DNA from: Scytonema hofmannii PCC 7110
Lineage (GTDB): Bacteria; Cyanobacteriota; Cyanobacteriia; Cyanobacteriales; Nostocaceae
Assembly: GCF_000346485.2 (NCBI RefSeq)
Contig: NZ_KQ976354.1
Coordinates: forward strand, 6,695,269 to 6,759,268
Direction of reading: 5' to 3'
Length of the DNA: 64,000 bases
Shown: positions 53,217 through 62,816 of the stretch, in pieces
Numbering within the stretch: the stretch's first letter is position 1
Layout of the letters: the number at the start of each line of letters is the position of its first letter
Notes under the pieces: generated by a model
Told to the model about the DNA's origin: nothing
What the model saw: only the letters and a program-made list of their open reading frames with translations
Database searches by the model: none
Program-made: the position numbers and the translations under genes

Positions 53217-54932
53217 ATGGAATCTGTTTTACCTGACAATGAAGCTCTGAGGCTTGAAGCGCTTTACCGCTATCAAATCCTTGATACATCACCAGAAGTA
53301 GCATTCGACGATCTAACCAGTCTTGCGGCTTTCATTTGCAAGACTCCGATCGCATTGGTAAGCTTGGTGGATAGCGATCGCCAGTGGTTTAAATCCAAAG
53401 TGGGACTGACAGCATCTGAAACTCCTCGCAATGTGTCATTTTGTACTCATGCCATTCTGCATGGCGAGCCACTGATTGTTCCAGATGCTTTGGAAGATCC
53501 CCGCTTTGCCACTAACGCTTTAGTCACTGGTGACCCACACATCCGGTTTTACGCTGGTGTGCCTTTGACTACTCCACAAGGTATTCGGATCGGTACGTTG
53601 TGTGTCATTGACAGAGAGCCACGCCAACTCGACTTAGAGCAAATTGCTGCGCTCGAAGCACTCACCCGTCAGGTTGTCAGCTTACTAGAACTTCGCTACT
53701 TACAGCAGTCACTGCGGCAACAAGAAAGCTATCTTCGTGCCATAACTGATGCTGTGCCATTAGAACACGAACCAAATGGTGAAATAATTCTATCAACAAT
53801 TATACAAGATATTACAGAACGCAAAAAATCGGAAGAAGCTTTGCGCCGTGAGAAAGAATATATCAGTCATATTGTGACTGCTGCTCCAACGTTAATTTGT
53901 GGGATTGCTCCTGATGGGACGACTACCTTTGTGAATCCCGCCGTCAATGAAATCACGGGCTACACCACTGATGAACTGGTGGGAAACAATTGGTGGAATA
54001 TTTTTTATCCAGACGGCGAATACTGGCAGGTTGAGCAATTGTTCCGCGATTTTGAAAGGAAACAAGTGATTAACTACGAAATGAGGTTGACTACCAAACA
54101 CGGACAGAAACGGATTGTTTCTTGGAACTCGGTCAATCGCTGGAACGATCGCGGTGAATTGTTGGAGGTGATTGGCATTGGTGCGGATGTCACGCAACAA
54201 AGACAGTCAGAGATCGCCTTGTACCAACAGACTCAACGAGAACGGCTGATTGCAGAAATGGCAAAGCATATCCGCCAATCTTTAGATCTGGCGGAAATTT
54301 TAAAAACAACGGTTTCAGAGGTGCAGCAGTTTCTACAGTGCGATCGCGTTTTCATTTATCGCTTTGACCCTGATTGGAGCGGTACTGTAGTAGTTGAGTC
54401 AGTTGCGCCTGGTTGCAACAGCGTTCTCGGTACTGTCATCAAAGATTCCTTTTTCCAAGAACCATCCCATCGCCAAACTTACGAACAGGGAAAGATTCAA
54501 GCAATTGCGGATATCCATACATCGGATCTCGCACTCTGTCATATAACATTGCTCGCACAGTTGCAAATTCGCTCCAATCTGGTGGTTTCCATTGTGCTAG
54601 AAAATGGAGGAACAGGAGAAACGCCACAACTTTGGGGGCTTCTCGTTGCCAACCATTGTTTTGAACCGCGAAAGTGGGAACCTGTGGAAATTAATTTACT
54701 CAAACAGTTGAGTACCCAAGTTTCAATTGCCATTCAGCAATCCGAACTTTATCAACAAGTACAAACAGAACTCATAGAACGCAAGCGAACTGAAAAGTTG
54801 CTTCGCAGTACCCAAAATCAACTTCAGCGCCTTCTTGTCCACAATCCGGCAATTATTTATAGCTGTGAGCCATCAGGAAACTTCCAGACAACTTTCGTTA
54901 GCGATAACGTGTTCAACATCTTAGACTGGTGA
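53217..54932 (+). pseudogene. GAF-PAS-GAF sensor protein, truncated before any output domain
   Basis: From the ATG at 53217 the frame encodes a GAF domain (FDDLTSLAAFICKTPIALVS, FYAGVPLTTPQGIRIGTLCV), a shortened PAS remnant (about 175-205), a complete PAS (APTLICGIAPDGTTTFVNPA) and a phytochrome-type GAF (VQQFLQCDRVFIYRFDPDWS). It enters a further PAS (PAIIYSCEPSGNFQTTFVSD) and stops at LDW. The end of that PAS follows in another frame (VKDAEGNPIEIVGCW, 54929-55006), so an internal deletion broke the gene. No kinase or GGDEF domain remains. Confidence 0.8.
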
Positions 54933-55006
54933 AAGATGCTGAAGGAAACCCCATTGAAATTGTGGGATGCTGGCAATGTGTGAGTCAATGCGCGGGATGC
55001 TATTAA
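54929..55006 (+). pseudogene. Shifted PAS-end remnant of the sensor gene
   Basis: The frame VKDAEGNPIEIVGCW is the usual end of a PAS domain before ITERKxAE. It is out of frame with the gene before it, and the next 130 bp show no histidine kinase sequence. Confidence 0.65.
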
Positions 55007-55165
55007 TTTTTCAGACATCAAGTGTTTTGCTCAAATGCCGATCTGGTATGGTTTCTAAAAAACTTTTCAATTTAATGAAATTTTGTTAACTTTTTATCAA
55101 GTCATAAATTAACATAATATAGCTAAAATTCTTCTTAGCTACTTAGACCGAAAGACAGTGCCATA

Positions 55166-55606
55166 ATGGTAATTCCATTTACAGATAGGGAAATAGAAAA
55201 AGTTTGGAGAGAAAATAAATTAGCTTCTAATAAGACACCACGCAGCAATGCTCATCGATTACTTTTATTTTATGCAGTAGAATGTGGTCTAAAGGCAATT
55301 TTGATGCGGAGACAAGAAAAAAACCGTTCTGATTTATGTACAGATATTTCTGAATGCCAGCATGATGTCAACAAGCTGTTAGATTGCTTATCTGTTCACA
55401 AAACTCTGAGGCTACCAGCACAACTAAACATGAAGTCAATAAAAGGTAAAAACGGTTATGATGAAAGAAAATTTACTCCTGGAGATGTTAATCAGATGTG
55501 GTGTTATGGAGGATATTGTGCAGCATCAGGTATAACAGACCAAGATTTAGAGAAAAAGTTATTAGAAATAGTAGATTGGATAGAAGAAGAATTAAAAAGA
55601 CTATGA
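55166..55606 (+). CDS. HEPN-like protein coupled to a KGGVGR ATPase
   Basis: This 146-aa helical protein contains AHRLLLFYAVECGLKAILMR and CQHDVNKLLDCLSVHKTLRL, a pattern typical of HEPN-fold proteins (helix with ..E.xLKAxL, then HDL..LL). The RNase motif R-x4-6-H is not evident, so it is probably a non-catalytic HEPN acting as adaptor or sensor. It shares a 4-nt ATGA overlap with the next gene and is almost certainly part of the same system. The AT-rich composition differs from housekeeping genes nearby. Confidence 0.65.
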   Translation: MVIPFTDREIEKVWRENKLASNKTPRSNAHRLLLFYAVECGLKAILMRRQEKNRSDLCTDISECQHDVNKLLDCLSVHKTLRLPAQLNMKSIKGKNGYDERKFTPGDVNQMWCYGGYCAASGITDQDLEKKLLEIVDWIEEELKRL

Positions 55607-58362
55607 AATCTCTTAGATTACTAACTTGGCTAGATGTTAGAAGGGTAATTCGTCATCAGACTAAATATGGTCGTAAATTACCTGAGGGAGTAGCTAGAAT
55701 TCGTTGTTTTTCCGATGGTGTAGAGATTGAGCTTCTTAATGATAAGAATAAAAATATTGCGACAAATACATTAAAGGAATGGTTTGGGGACTGGTATCAA
55801 GAAGAAGAATCAGTCATTCAACTTGACCTAGGTGACGCTATATTACCAGTAGAGTTTATACCTGGTGAAGAGCCATGCACAACTGATATCTCTCTGCGCC
55901 CATTTTGGGAAGAAATTGCTTATCTTGATAGTGACTCAAATATAGAAACTGTAGTAACAAAACCAGTTAAGCTTCCAGAGCCTTATACAGAAAAGCCTAG
56001 TTTAATAGCCTTTTATTCTTTTAAAGGCGGTGTAGGAAGAACATTGTGTTTAGCAGCGCATCTTTTTGCTTTGCTAGATAGAGCTAAAGAGATAGATAAA
56101 GCCATAACTGTATTGGTTATTGATGCTGATTTAGAAGCTCCTGGGCTTACTTATTGGAATCGCTTTGAAAAGCAACAACCTACTGTTTCTTTCATTGATT
56201 TTCTTGAAGTTTACCACTACTCCCCTATTGAAAGAGAAGAAACACTTTCATGGTTTGCTAAGGAAGTTGAAAAATCTCCTAAAAATGAAGGAAAAGCAAT
56301 TGTTTATTTTTTACCTGCGTGTCTTGAAGATAATCAATTGCTAGATACACCTATTTTACCCGAACAGTTGGTTTCAAGTCCAGGTTCTGCTTGGGAATGC
56401 GGCAACGCTATACATAGTTTAGGTCAAGCTATTGGTGCTGATTATGTACTTATTGATTTGAGAGCAGGCTTGAGCGAAATATCTAGTCCTATTATCTTCG
56501 ATCCAAGAATTCAGCGTTTCTTGGTATCAACGATTAATGACCAGTCTGTCAGAGGTATAAGTCTTGTTCTTAAGCAAGTTGGTCAAATCGCACCATCAAA
56601 AGCAAAAGTCGATGATGAAAGTTATTACGATCCATCTGTAATCGTGAGTATGTTAACGCCAGAAATGAAATCATTACCAGCATTTGAAGATGCGCTATTT
56701 AGATTTCAGTCTGTGTACGTGCAGCCGGAAGAAGATAATTTATATTCTACTAGATTGGAAATAAAAGAAACCTATTTTGCTCAAGATTTACTGTATGTTA
56801 ATAACTGGGAAGATGCGCGTTTCAAACTCAGCCAAACTACGGTCATGAAAGTAGCTCATGTATGGGCAGAAGAACAATTACAAATTGCTACAATTCAAGA
56901 GCTACTATTAAAACCTATAGAAAAACACGAACGACTTGCAGATGTACGCCGACTTAAAGATTTATGTCAGCAATACGAATATGCTGAACAAGGTCGAGGA
57001 GAAGATTTATTAGTTACAGAGCCATTAAAAAACTTAGCAAGCAGTTTTAGAGACGAATTACCTCATGTAGTATCAATTGGAGCCAAAGGTGCTGGAAAAA
57101 CTTTTAACTACATACAGTTATCACGTTTCAAATATTGGGAAAATTTTTTTAATCGTATTGATAATAAAGCTCCCCAATTAATTCAACAAACACATATTTT
57201 TCCTTTACTTGAATCAAGCAATGTTCAGGATAATGCTAAAACTATTATCAATGAAGCCAGAAATGAGGTTAGAGTAGCTTTTGGTAACAGTGTTTCTGAG
57301 TTTTTGGCTTCAGAATTTAGAGATAGGATTAAAAGAGCAATTGTATCAGAATCGTGGAGTGAACCAGAATGGACAGAATTTTGGATTAGTGAAATGTCAA
57401 AATCTGTTGGCATTCATATTGAAGGCGATCGTCCCGCTATTCTTGGTAGTATAAATCGTAAATTGAAAGAACAAGGATTACGTATTATATTTTTGTTTGA
57501 TGGCTTAGAGGATGTTTTTCCAAATATTGCATCAAGTAAGCAAGAGAAGATTGCCTTGAAAGCTTTGATTGATGATTTACCAAAAAAGCTATCTGAAGTT
57601 AGGCAATCTCATCTCGGAGTTATAATTTTTCTGCGGCGTGATTTTCTCCGTTATACAATTACCCAAAACTTGAAACAGTTTGAAAACTTATACCGTTCTT
57701 ATGATTTATCTTGGGATAAAGATTCTTTTTTAAGGTTAGTTTTTTGGCTTTGTAGTGAGTCAGAAGTCATAGGTGCAGAAAAAGGGAGTATCGATAGCCT
57801 AGGTAAAGAAGAATTAGAGAAGTTATGGGGTAAAAGACTAGGATCGGATAATGCTAAAGAAGCTTATACAGCCTCTTGGGTATTTGCAGCTTTAACTGAT
57901 TTTAATGGCAGACTTCAAGCAAGGGATATTGTTCGTTTCTTATACCATGCGGCAGACATAACAGTAAATAGATCTAAAGAAGTGCAATTTGAGAAGTGGT
58001 CTAGCAGCCGCCTTTTACCTCCTGAAGCAATTCGTCGTGCTTTAAAGCCATGTAGTGAAAAGAAAGTGGAAGAAGCAAAAGAAGAGTACCCAGAGTTTAA
58101 GGCATGGGTTGATGACATACTTCCTAAGTATACCCCAGAGCAACGAAAAATTCCCTTTGCTGTTGAACAATTTGATATGGAGCAGCAAACAGTAAGAATG
58201 TTAGAAGACATGGGAGTGATTTACGAAGATAAAGAAAAACAAGAAGAAGCACGGTTTTATATGCCAGAAATCTTTCGTGAGGGTCTAGGTTTTTCTGGTA
58301 AAGGAGCACGACCTCGTATATTGGTATTGAAACGTAAGGTATTGGGAAAAGGAATTTTGTAA
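55603..58362 (+). CDS. KGGVGR-motif variant AAA ATPase with a second NTPase domain
   Basis: This is a 919-aa protein from the ATG at 55603; the longer frame from 55498 overlaps the upstream gene. Residues 1-125 form a small beta-rich domain. A MinD/ParA-like ATPase follows with a deviant Walker A at about 137-147 (FYSFKGGVGRT) and VLVIDADLEAPGL at about 170-181. A second P-loop domain has GAKGAGKT at about 493-500 and Walker B IIFLFDGLEDVF at about 628-639. The C-terminal third is helical. KGGVGR ATPases are associated with conflict systems, but mechanisms are largely unknown. The two NTPase modules in one chain plus the HEPN-like partner are notable. Confidence 0.8.
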   Translation: MKSLRLLTWLDVRRVIRHQTKYGRKLPEGVARIRCFSDGVEIELLNDKNKNIATNTLKEWFGDWYQEEESVIQLDLGDAILPVEFIPGEEPCTTDISLRPFWEEIAYLDSDSNIETVVTKPVKLPEPYTEKPSLIAFYSFKGGVGRTLCLAAHLFALLDRAKEIDKAITVLVIDADLEAPGLTYWNRFEKQQPTVSFIDFLEVYHYSPIEREETLSWFAKEVEKSPKNEGKAIVYFLPACLEDNQLLDTPILPEQLVSSPGSAWECGNAIHSLGQAIGADYVLIDLRAGLSEISSPIIFDPRIQRFLVSTINDQSVRGISLVLKQVGQIAPSKAKVDDESYYDPSVIVSMLTPEMKSLPAFEDALFRFQSVYVQPEEDNLYSTRLEIKETYFAQDLLYVNNWEDARFKLSQTTVMKVAHVWAEEQLQIATIQELLLKPIEKHERLADVRRLKDLCQQYEYAEQGRGEDLLVTEPLKNLASSFRDELPHVVSIGAKGAGKTFNYIQLSRFKYWENFFNRIDNKAPQLIQQTHIFPLLESSNVQDNAKTIINEARNEVRVAFGNSVSEFLASEFRDRIKRAIVSESWSEPEWTEFWISEMSKSVGIHIEGDRPAILGSINRKLKEQGLRIIFLFDGLEDVFPNIASSKQEKIALKALIDDLPKKLSEVRQSHLGVIIFLRRDFLRYTITQNLKQFENLYRSYDLSWDKDSFLRLVFWLCSESEVIGAEKGSIDSLGKEELEKLWGKRLGSDNAKEAYTASWVFAALTDFNGRLQARDIVRFLYHAADITVNRSKEVQFEKWSSSRLLPPEAIRRALKPCSEKKVEEAKEEYPEFKAWVDDILPKYTPEQRKIPFAVEQFDMEQQTVRMLEDMGVIYEDKEKQEEARFYMPEIFREGLGFSGKGARPRILVLKRKVLGKGIL

Positions 58363-58451
58363 GTAGGGCAACAATTTAATCTCCTGGCACGTCTTGCTTA
58401 ATTTAAAGATGTTCTCTGGATATGCTTATATCTTCATAATAATTTCAACTT

Positions 58452-60563
58452 GTGAAAAAGATTCTGATTCTGACCGCCAATCCTAAAGACACGGATAATT
58501 TACGCCTCAATGATGAGGTACGAGAAATTCAAATGGGTTTAGAACGGGCGCGTAGACGTGATAAATTTGAAATTATCTCGCGCTGGGCGGTGCGTCCTGA
58601 TGATTTGCGACGGGCGTTGTTGGACTATGAACCGCAAATTGTGCATTTTTCTGGACATGGAGCAGGAACTCAAGGATTAGTTCTGGAAAATAGCGACGGA
58701 ATGATGCAGTTGGTGAGTGCTTCATCTCTAGCGCGGTTATTCAAACTCTTCCAAAATAAAGTGGAGTGTGTCTTATTGAATGCTTGCTATAGTGAGGTGC
58801 AAGCAGAAGCAATTTGCCAACACATTGATTATGTTATTGGTATGAATCAGGCGATCGGCGATCGCGCCGCTATTGATTTTGCCGTGGGCTTTTACGATGC
58901 GTTAGGTGCTGGGCGATCGCTAGAAGATGCCTTTGAATTTGGTCGTATAGCCATTGATTTAGAAAGTCTTCCGGAGTCAGCAACACCAACACTCAAGAAA
59001 CGATTATCATCTACTGAAAAAGTGTCCGCAACACCACAAAGTCGCATCTTCATCAGCTATAAGCGTAACGCTGAACCCGACCAAACGGTAGCACTACAGG
59101 TGTTTCAAGCACTCAGCCAACAGCATGAGGTGTTTATCGATCGGGCAATGCTAGTCGGTACACCTTGGGCAGAAAAGATTGAAGCGGAATTACGACAGGC
59201 AGATTTTTTAATTGTGTTTCTCTCACAAAGAGCCGTTCATAGCGAGATGGTAGAACTGGAGATTGCCACAGCATATCATCTAGCAAAAGAGCAGAAGGGA
59301 CATCCGGTCATTTTGCCAGTGCGTCTGGACTATCGAGAACCGTTTCAGTATCCATTGAGTGTTTTTCTAAACGAGATTAACTGGGCATTGTGGCAAGGAA
59401 ATGAAGACACAGAGAACTTGATTGCAGAGTTAAGACGGGCGATCGCAGGCGATTTTCTTTCCATCAGCACAAAAGAGTCCAAACTTGACTTGCTGCGAAT
59501 CTCTCCACCAGCACCTTTACCGCGCCCATCTCCCTCTGCTCAACCAGTACCCTTGGAAATGCCAGAAGGGACAATGGACTCAGAATCTCAATTTTACATT
59601 GAGCGTCCCCAAGATGCGATCGCGATCGCCACCATGAAGCGCCAAGGAATCACTTTAACAATCAAAGGTCCCCGTCAAATGGGCAAAAGTTCGCTGCTAA
59701 TTCGGGTCATTGATGGAGCGATGAAAGTTGGGAAACAGGTAGCATTTCTGGATTTTCAACTATTTGACCAAGATACCCTCACCAATGCAGATATTTTTTA
59801 TCTGCAATTTTGTACGATATTAACCGAACAATTGGGAATGCCCAACCGAACGGCAGAATTCTGGAAACAAGGGGTAGGTAACAATCAGCGTTGTACCCGC
59901 TATATGCAGTCTTATTTGCTTAAGGAACTGAGTGGTTCCTTGGTTTTGGCAATGGATGAAGTCGATCGGATTTTTGATGCTGAATTTCGTTCTGACTTTT
60001 TTAGTATGTTACGCAGTTGGCACAATAATCGTGCCTTACCCACTATGCGGGTTTGGAAAAAGTTCGATCTGGCGCTAGTGACTGCTACCGAACCCTATCA
60101 TTTGATTGCCAACCTACATCAATCCCCCTTTAACGTAGGTGAAGTTTTGCTGCTGGAAGACTTTACACCAGAACAAGTTGCCGATCTCAATCAAAGACAT
60201 GGTTCGCCGTTAACGCCATTGCAAACAAACCAACTGATGGAATTATTACATGGTCATCCTTATTTAGTGCGGCGAGCACTATATTTGGTTGCCAGCCAGC
60301 AGATAACAGCAGAAGAGTTATTTGCGAAAGCAATAGGCGATCGCGGTCCATTTAGCGACCATCTAAGGTATCATTTGTTTCGTATCTATGAAAAAAAAGA
60401 CCTAGTGCAGGGATTCCTCCAAACAATTCGCAACAACACCTGTCCAGATGAGAGAATTGCCCGCTTACTGAGTGCAGCAGGTTTAGTCCGGCGCGAAGGT
60501 CAGATAGTTGTGCCTCGGTGTCAACTCTATGCCGACTATTTCCAGGAGCACCTGCATGGCTGA
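58452..60563 (+). CDS. CHAT-TIR-AAA fusion protein
   Basis: This 703-aa protein starts at a GTG. Domain 1 (about 1-170) is a CHAT caspase-like protease with His 69 (VHFSGHG) and Cys 112 (LLNACYSE). Domain 2 (about 196-330) is a TIR domain (SRIFISYKRNAEPDQTVALQ) with the candidate catalytic Glu 270 in VELEIATAY. A Pro-rich linker (about 350-372) leads to an AAA-like domain (about 375-700) with Walker A GPRQMGKSS (406-414) and Walker B LVLAMDEVDRIF (about 497-508). Protease, putative NADase and STAND-like NTPase in one chain point to regulated cell suicide or phage defence. Intact as far as seen. Confidence 0.85.
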   Translation: MKKILILTANPKDTDNLRLNDEVREIQMGLERARRRDKFEIISRWAVRPDDLRRALLDYEPQIVHFSGHGAGTQGLVLENSDGMMQLVSASSLARLFKLFQNKVECVLLNACYSEVQAEAICQHIDYVIGMNQAIGDRAAIDFAVGFYDALGAGRSLEDAFEFGRIAIDLESLPESATPTLKKRLSSTEKVSATPQSRIFISYKRNAEPDQTVALQVFQALSQQHEVFIDRAMLVGTPWAEKIEAELRQADFLIVFLSQRAVHSEMVELEIATAYHLAKEQKGHPVILPVRLDYREPFQYPLSVFLNEINWALWQGNEDTENLIAELRRAIAGDFLSISTKESKLDLLRISPPAPLPRPSPSAQPVPLEMPEGTMDSESQFYIERPQDAIAIATMKRQGITLTIKGPRQMGKSSLLIRVIDGAMKVGKQVAFLDFQLFDQDTLTNADIFYLQFCTILTEQLGMPNRTAEFWKQGVGNNQRCTRYMQSYLLKELSGSLVLAMDEVDRIFDAEFRSDFFSMLRSWHNNRALPTMRVWKKFDLALVTATEPYHLIANLHQSPFNVGEVLLLEDFTPEQVADLNQRHGSPLTPLQTNQLMELLHGHPYLVRRALYLVASQQITAEELFAKAIGDRGPFSDHLRYHLFRIYEKKDLVQGFLQTIRNNTCPDERIARLLSAAGLVRREGQIVVPRCQLYADYFQEHLHG

Positions 60564-61653
60564 ACCAAGCATTTACACTGTTGGTGGTACTGTCCAAGCA
60601 AACGACCAGGGGTTGTATATTCCCCGACGTGCTGATGAAGAACTACTGACGCTGTGTCGTGATGCAGCTTTTGCCTACGTCCTCACCCCCCGCCAGTTGG
60701 GAAAATCCAGCTTGATGATCCGGACAGCAGAACAGTTAATTGAGGAAGGCATTCAATCTGTGATTATTGATTTGCCACTGATTGGTACTCAAATTACCCC
60801 AGAGCAATGGTATAAAGGGTTACTTGTAACTATTGCCGACCAACTGATGCTGACAACTAGTGTAGAGCAGTGGTGGCAAGCACGTGATGGCATAGGTGTG
60901 ACACAACGGCTGACACAATTTTTTGAACAGGTGTTATTGACAGAAATACCAGATCGTGTTGTGATTTTTGTTGATGAAATTGACACTACCCTCAAACTAG
61001 ATTTCACGGATGATTTTTACGCAGCGATTCGTTCCCTTTACGTAGCGCGTGCTAGAAATTCCGAATTCCATCGCCTTTCCTTTGTTTTAATTGGTAATCG
61101 TTGGGTAGCAACAGCAGGTTGGGATAGTACAGCCAGACTGTGGGATCTCACCTCAAGTAACCCCTCAGCAAGTACAAAGATTATAAAATTCGATCCGGAT
61201 GAGCGTGTTGTTCGTGTTGCTTTCAGTCAAGATGGTCGCTGGTTGGCTGCTGGCTCTTGGAATTACCAGGTGCAGTTACAAGATATGAATAATCTTGCCA
61301 AAGAATCGGTTTTGCTAAAGGGACATGGAGGACGTGTTCTTGGTCTAGAATTTAGCCCCGATAACCAATGGCTAGCAACTTCGAGTGAAGACCATACCAT
61401 TCGCCTGTGGAATCCTATGGATATCACTGCTGCACCAATTGTGTTGCGCGGACATAAAGCTAGTGTCGGATCTTTAGCCTTTAGCTCTGATAGTCGATGG
61501 ATTCTCAGTGGTAGTAATGATGTCCGTCTCTGGCAGATCGGTGTTGATAACCTCATTACAGTTGCTTGTCGTACAGCTGGTCGTAACTTGACTCAGCAGG
61601 AATGGCAACAAGCTTTTGGCAACGAACCCTATCGTAAAACCTGTCCAATCTAA
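60556..61653 (+). CDS. AAA-WD40 protein with an apparent internal deletion
   Basis: This 365-aa protein starts at an ATG overlapping the CHAT-TIR-AAA stop by 8 nt. Residues 1-180 are the first half of the same AAA_35-like domain (YVLTPRQLGKSSLM, VVIFVDEIDTTL, FHRLSFVLIG). At about 180 it jumps directly to WD40 repeats (NRWVATAGWDSTARLWDLTS, GLEFSPDNQWLATSSEDHTI). Normal family members continue the AAA domain and carry many more WD repeats, so roughly three to four blades remain. The fusion is in frame and may still be made, but a complete propeller or NTPase is unlikely. Confidence 0.8.
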   Translation: MAEPSIYTVGGTVQANDQGLYIPRRADEELLTLCRDAAFAYVLTPRQLGKSSLMIRTAEQLIEEGIQSVIIDLPLIGTQITPEQWYKGLLVTIADQLMLTTSVEQWWQARDGIGVTQRLTQFFEQVLLTEIPDRVVIFVDEIDTTLKLDFTDDFYAAIRSLYVARARNSEFHRLSFVLIGNRWVATAGWDSTARLWDLTSSNPSASTKIIKFDPDERVVRVAFSQDGRWLAAGSWNYQVQLQDMNNLAKESVLLKGHGGRVLGLEFSPDNQWLATSSEDHTIRLWNPMDITAAPIVLRGHKASVGSLAFSSDSRWILSGSNDVRLWQIGVDNLITVACRTAGRNLTQQEWQQAFGNEPYRKTCPI

Positions 61654-61708
61654 GTAATACTTTATTTACTCTTGTCAAGACTCCGACCCCCTCCATTAGC
61701 GCACGTGA

Positions 61709-62152
61709 TTATAAAACCATCAAATAAGTGTTTTTTCCATATTCTGGTAAAATCCGCAGTTTTTGATTCATTAAGTCAGGTTCTAATCCTAAATCTTCTA
61801 ACGGTATTAATCCTAATAATGGGTCTGAATCCTCCGGTAATTCAATGCAATTAAATAATCCTTCTCGTCCTTCAACGACTATATGCAATTCTTTATAAAT
61901 ACGAGCTTTTACTATTCCCGTAGCTGTTTTAACATCTACTTCTCCTTGAAGAGGTAATCCTAAATCAATAATAATATTTCTAGGTAAGCAAAGCCTTGTT
62001 GCTCCAGTATCAACTAAAACATTATCTAATGTAACCGATCGCACTTGTTCTTCCAATATAAACCCTCTAGTTGCAAGAATCTGGTCAATATGGTTAGTAA
62101 TTGTGATGGTATTAGTAACTTTACCCATTTTTTCTATACCGCTGGATGTCAT
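61709..62152 (-). CDS. Retropepsin-like aspartyl protease family protein
   Basis: This 147-aa protein has the active-site strand DNVLVDTGATRLCLPRNII and the downstream DPLLGLIPLEDLGLEPD, matching the cyanobacterial single-domain aspartyl-protease family. It would work as a dimer, since only one DTGA motif exists. AGAGG lies upstream of the 62152 ATG. The protein family is often linked to toxin-antitoxin-like small genes, but no partner is seen here. Confidence 0.82.
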   Translation of the reverse strand: MTSSGIEKMGKVTNTITITNHIDQILATRGFILEEQVRSVTLDNVLVDTGATRLCLPRNIIIDLGLPLQGEVDVKTATGIVKARIYKELHIVVEGREGLFNCIELPEDSDPLLGLIPLEDLGLEPDLMNQKLRILPEYGKNTYLMVL

Positions 62153-62387
62153 CTTATTTTCCTCTTAGATTGCTTAATATATGTGTTTCTATTCATTGAT
62201 TTTTTTTCTTTGTCAGACTTTGAGCGCTACAACTATTGCTACGAAGTAATTTGGCACTGTGTCCAGAACTCGATTCAGACTATAACTTCTTCTCAGCAAA
62301 GCGATCGCATAAAACTGTGGAGGTTTAATTGGCTCTTGCAAATCGAAGAACAGGTGTTTCCTTGCCAATGCCGATATTAATTAATTT

Positions 62388-62816
62388 GTGGAAATCGAGG
62401 GAAGAGCCGTATCCCGAATAAGAGAGAGTAATTACCGAACCTATTTTGGGTATGCTCGGATTTGCGTACCAATCATAGATGCATTCACTGCAGAGCCAAG
62501 TTTAACACCCTATACAGCGATCGTACCGGGAAATTTGTGTCAATCTTCTGTAGATCCAGACCTCGTTCGTGCATGTCAAAATCCTGAAGCTGTTAAATCG
62601 GCTGCTGTACCCATTTTGCACAATAATCAATGGTGGGCGAAAGTAACTGCAAATTTTGACTTTGAGGGTGTGGATAAGTTGAATGCAGAAGCATTTAACC
62701 GCGTTCTTTGGGCTGGTATTAAAGGCGATGGTGTTCCTTATCCCACGCAACGCGATCGTACAGATTTACGTCAAAATCGAGAGTTATTGTTATATAGCGA
62801 CAAGAAAAATACTTAA
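62388..62816 (+). pseudogene. C-terminal fragment of an unidentified protein
   Basis: The 142-aa frame starts at a GTG within unrelated DNA and reads YARICVPIIDAFTAEPSLTP, YTAIVPGNLCQSSVDPDLVR, then NAEAFNRVLWAGIKGDGVPY. It looks like the tail of a larger protein because it begins mid-domain. I do not recognise the family with confidence. Confidence 0.45.

Noticed and set aside
55166-55606. Active HEPN RNase call
   Set aside because: I could not find an R-x4-6-H motif, so only a HEPN-like, probably non-catalytic protein is claimed.
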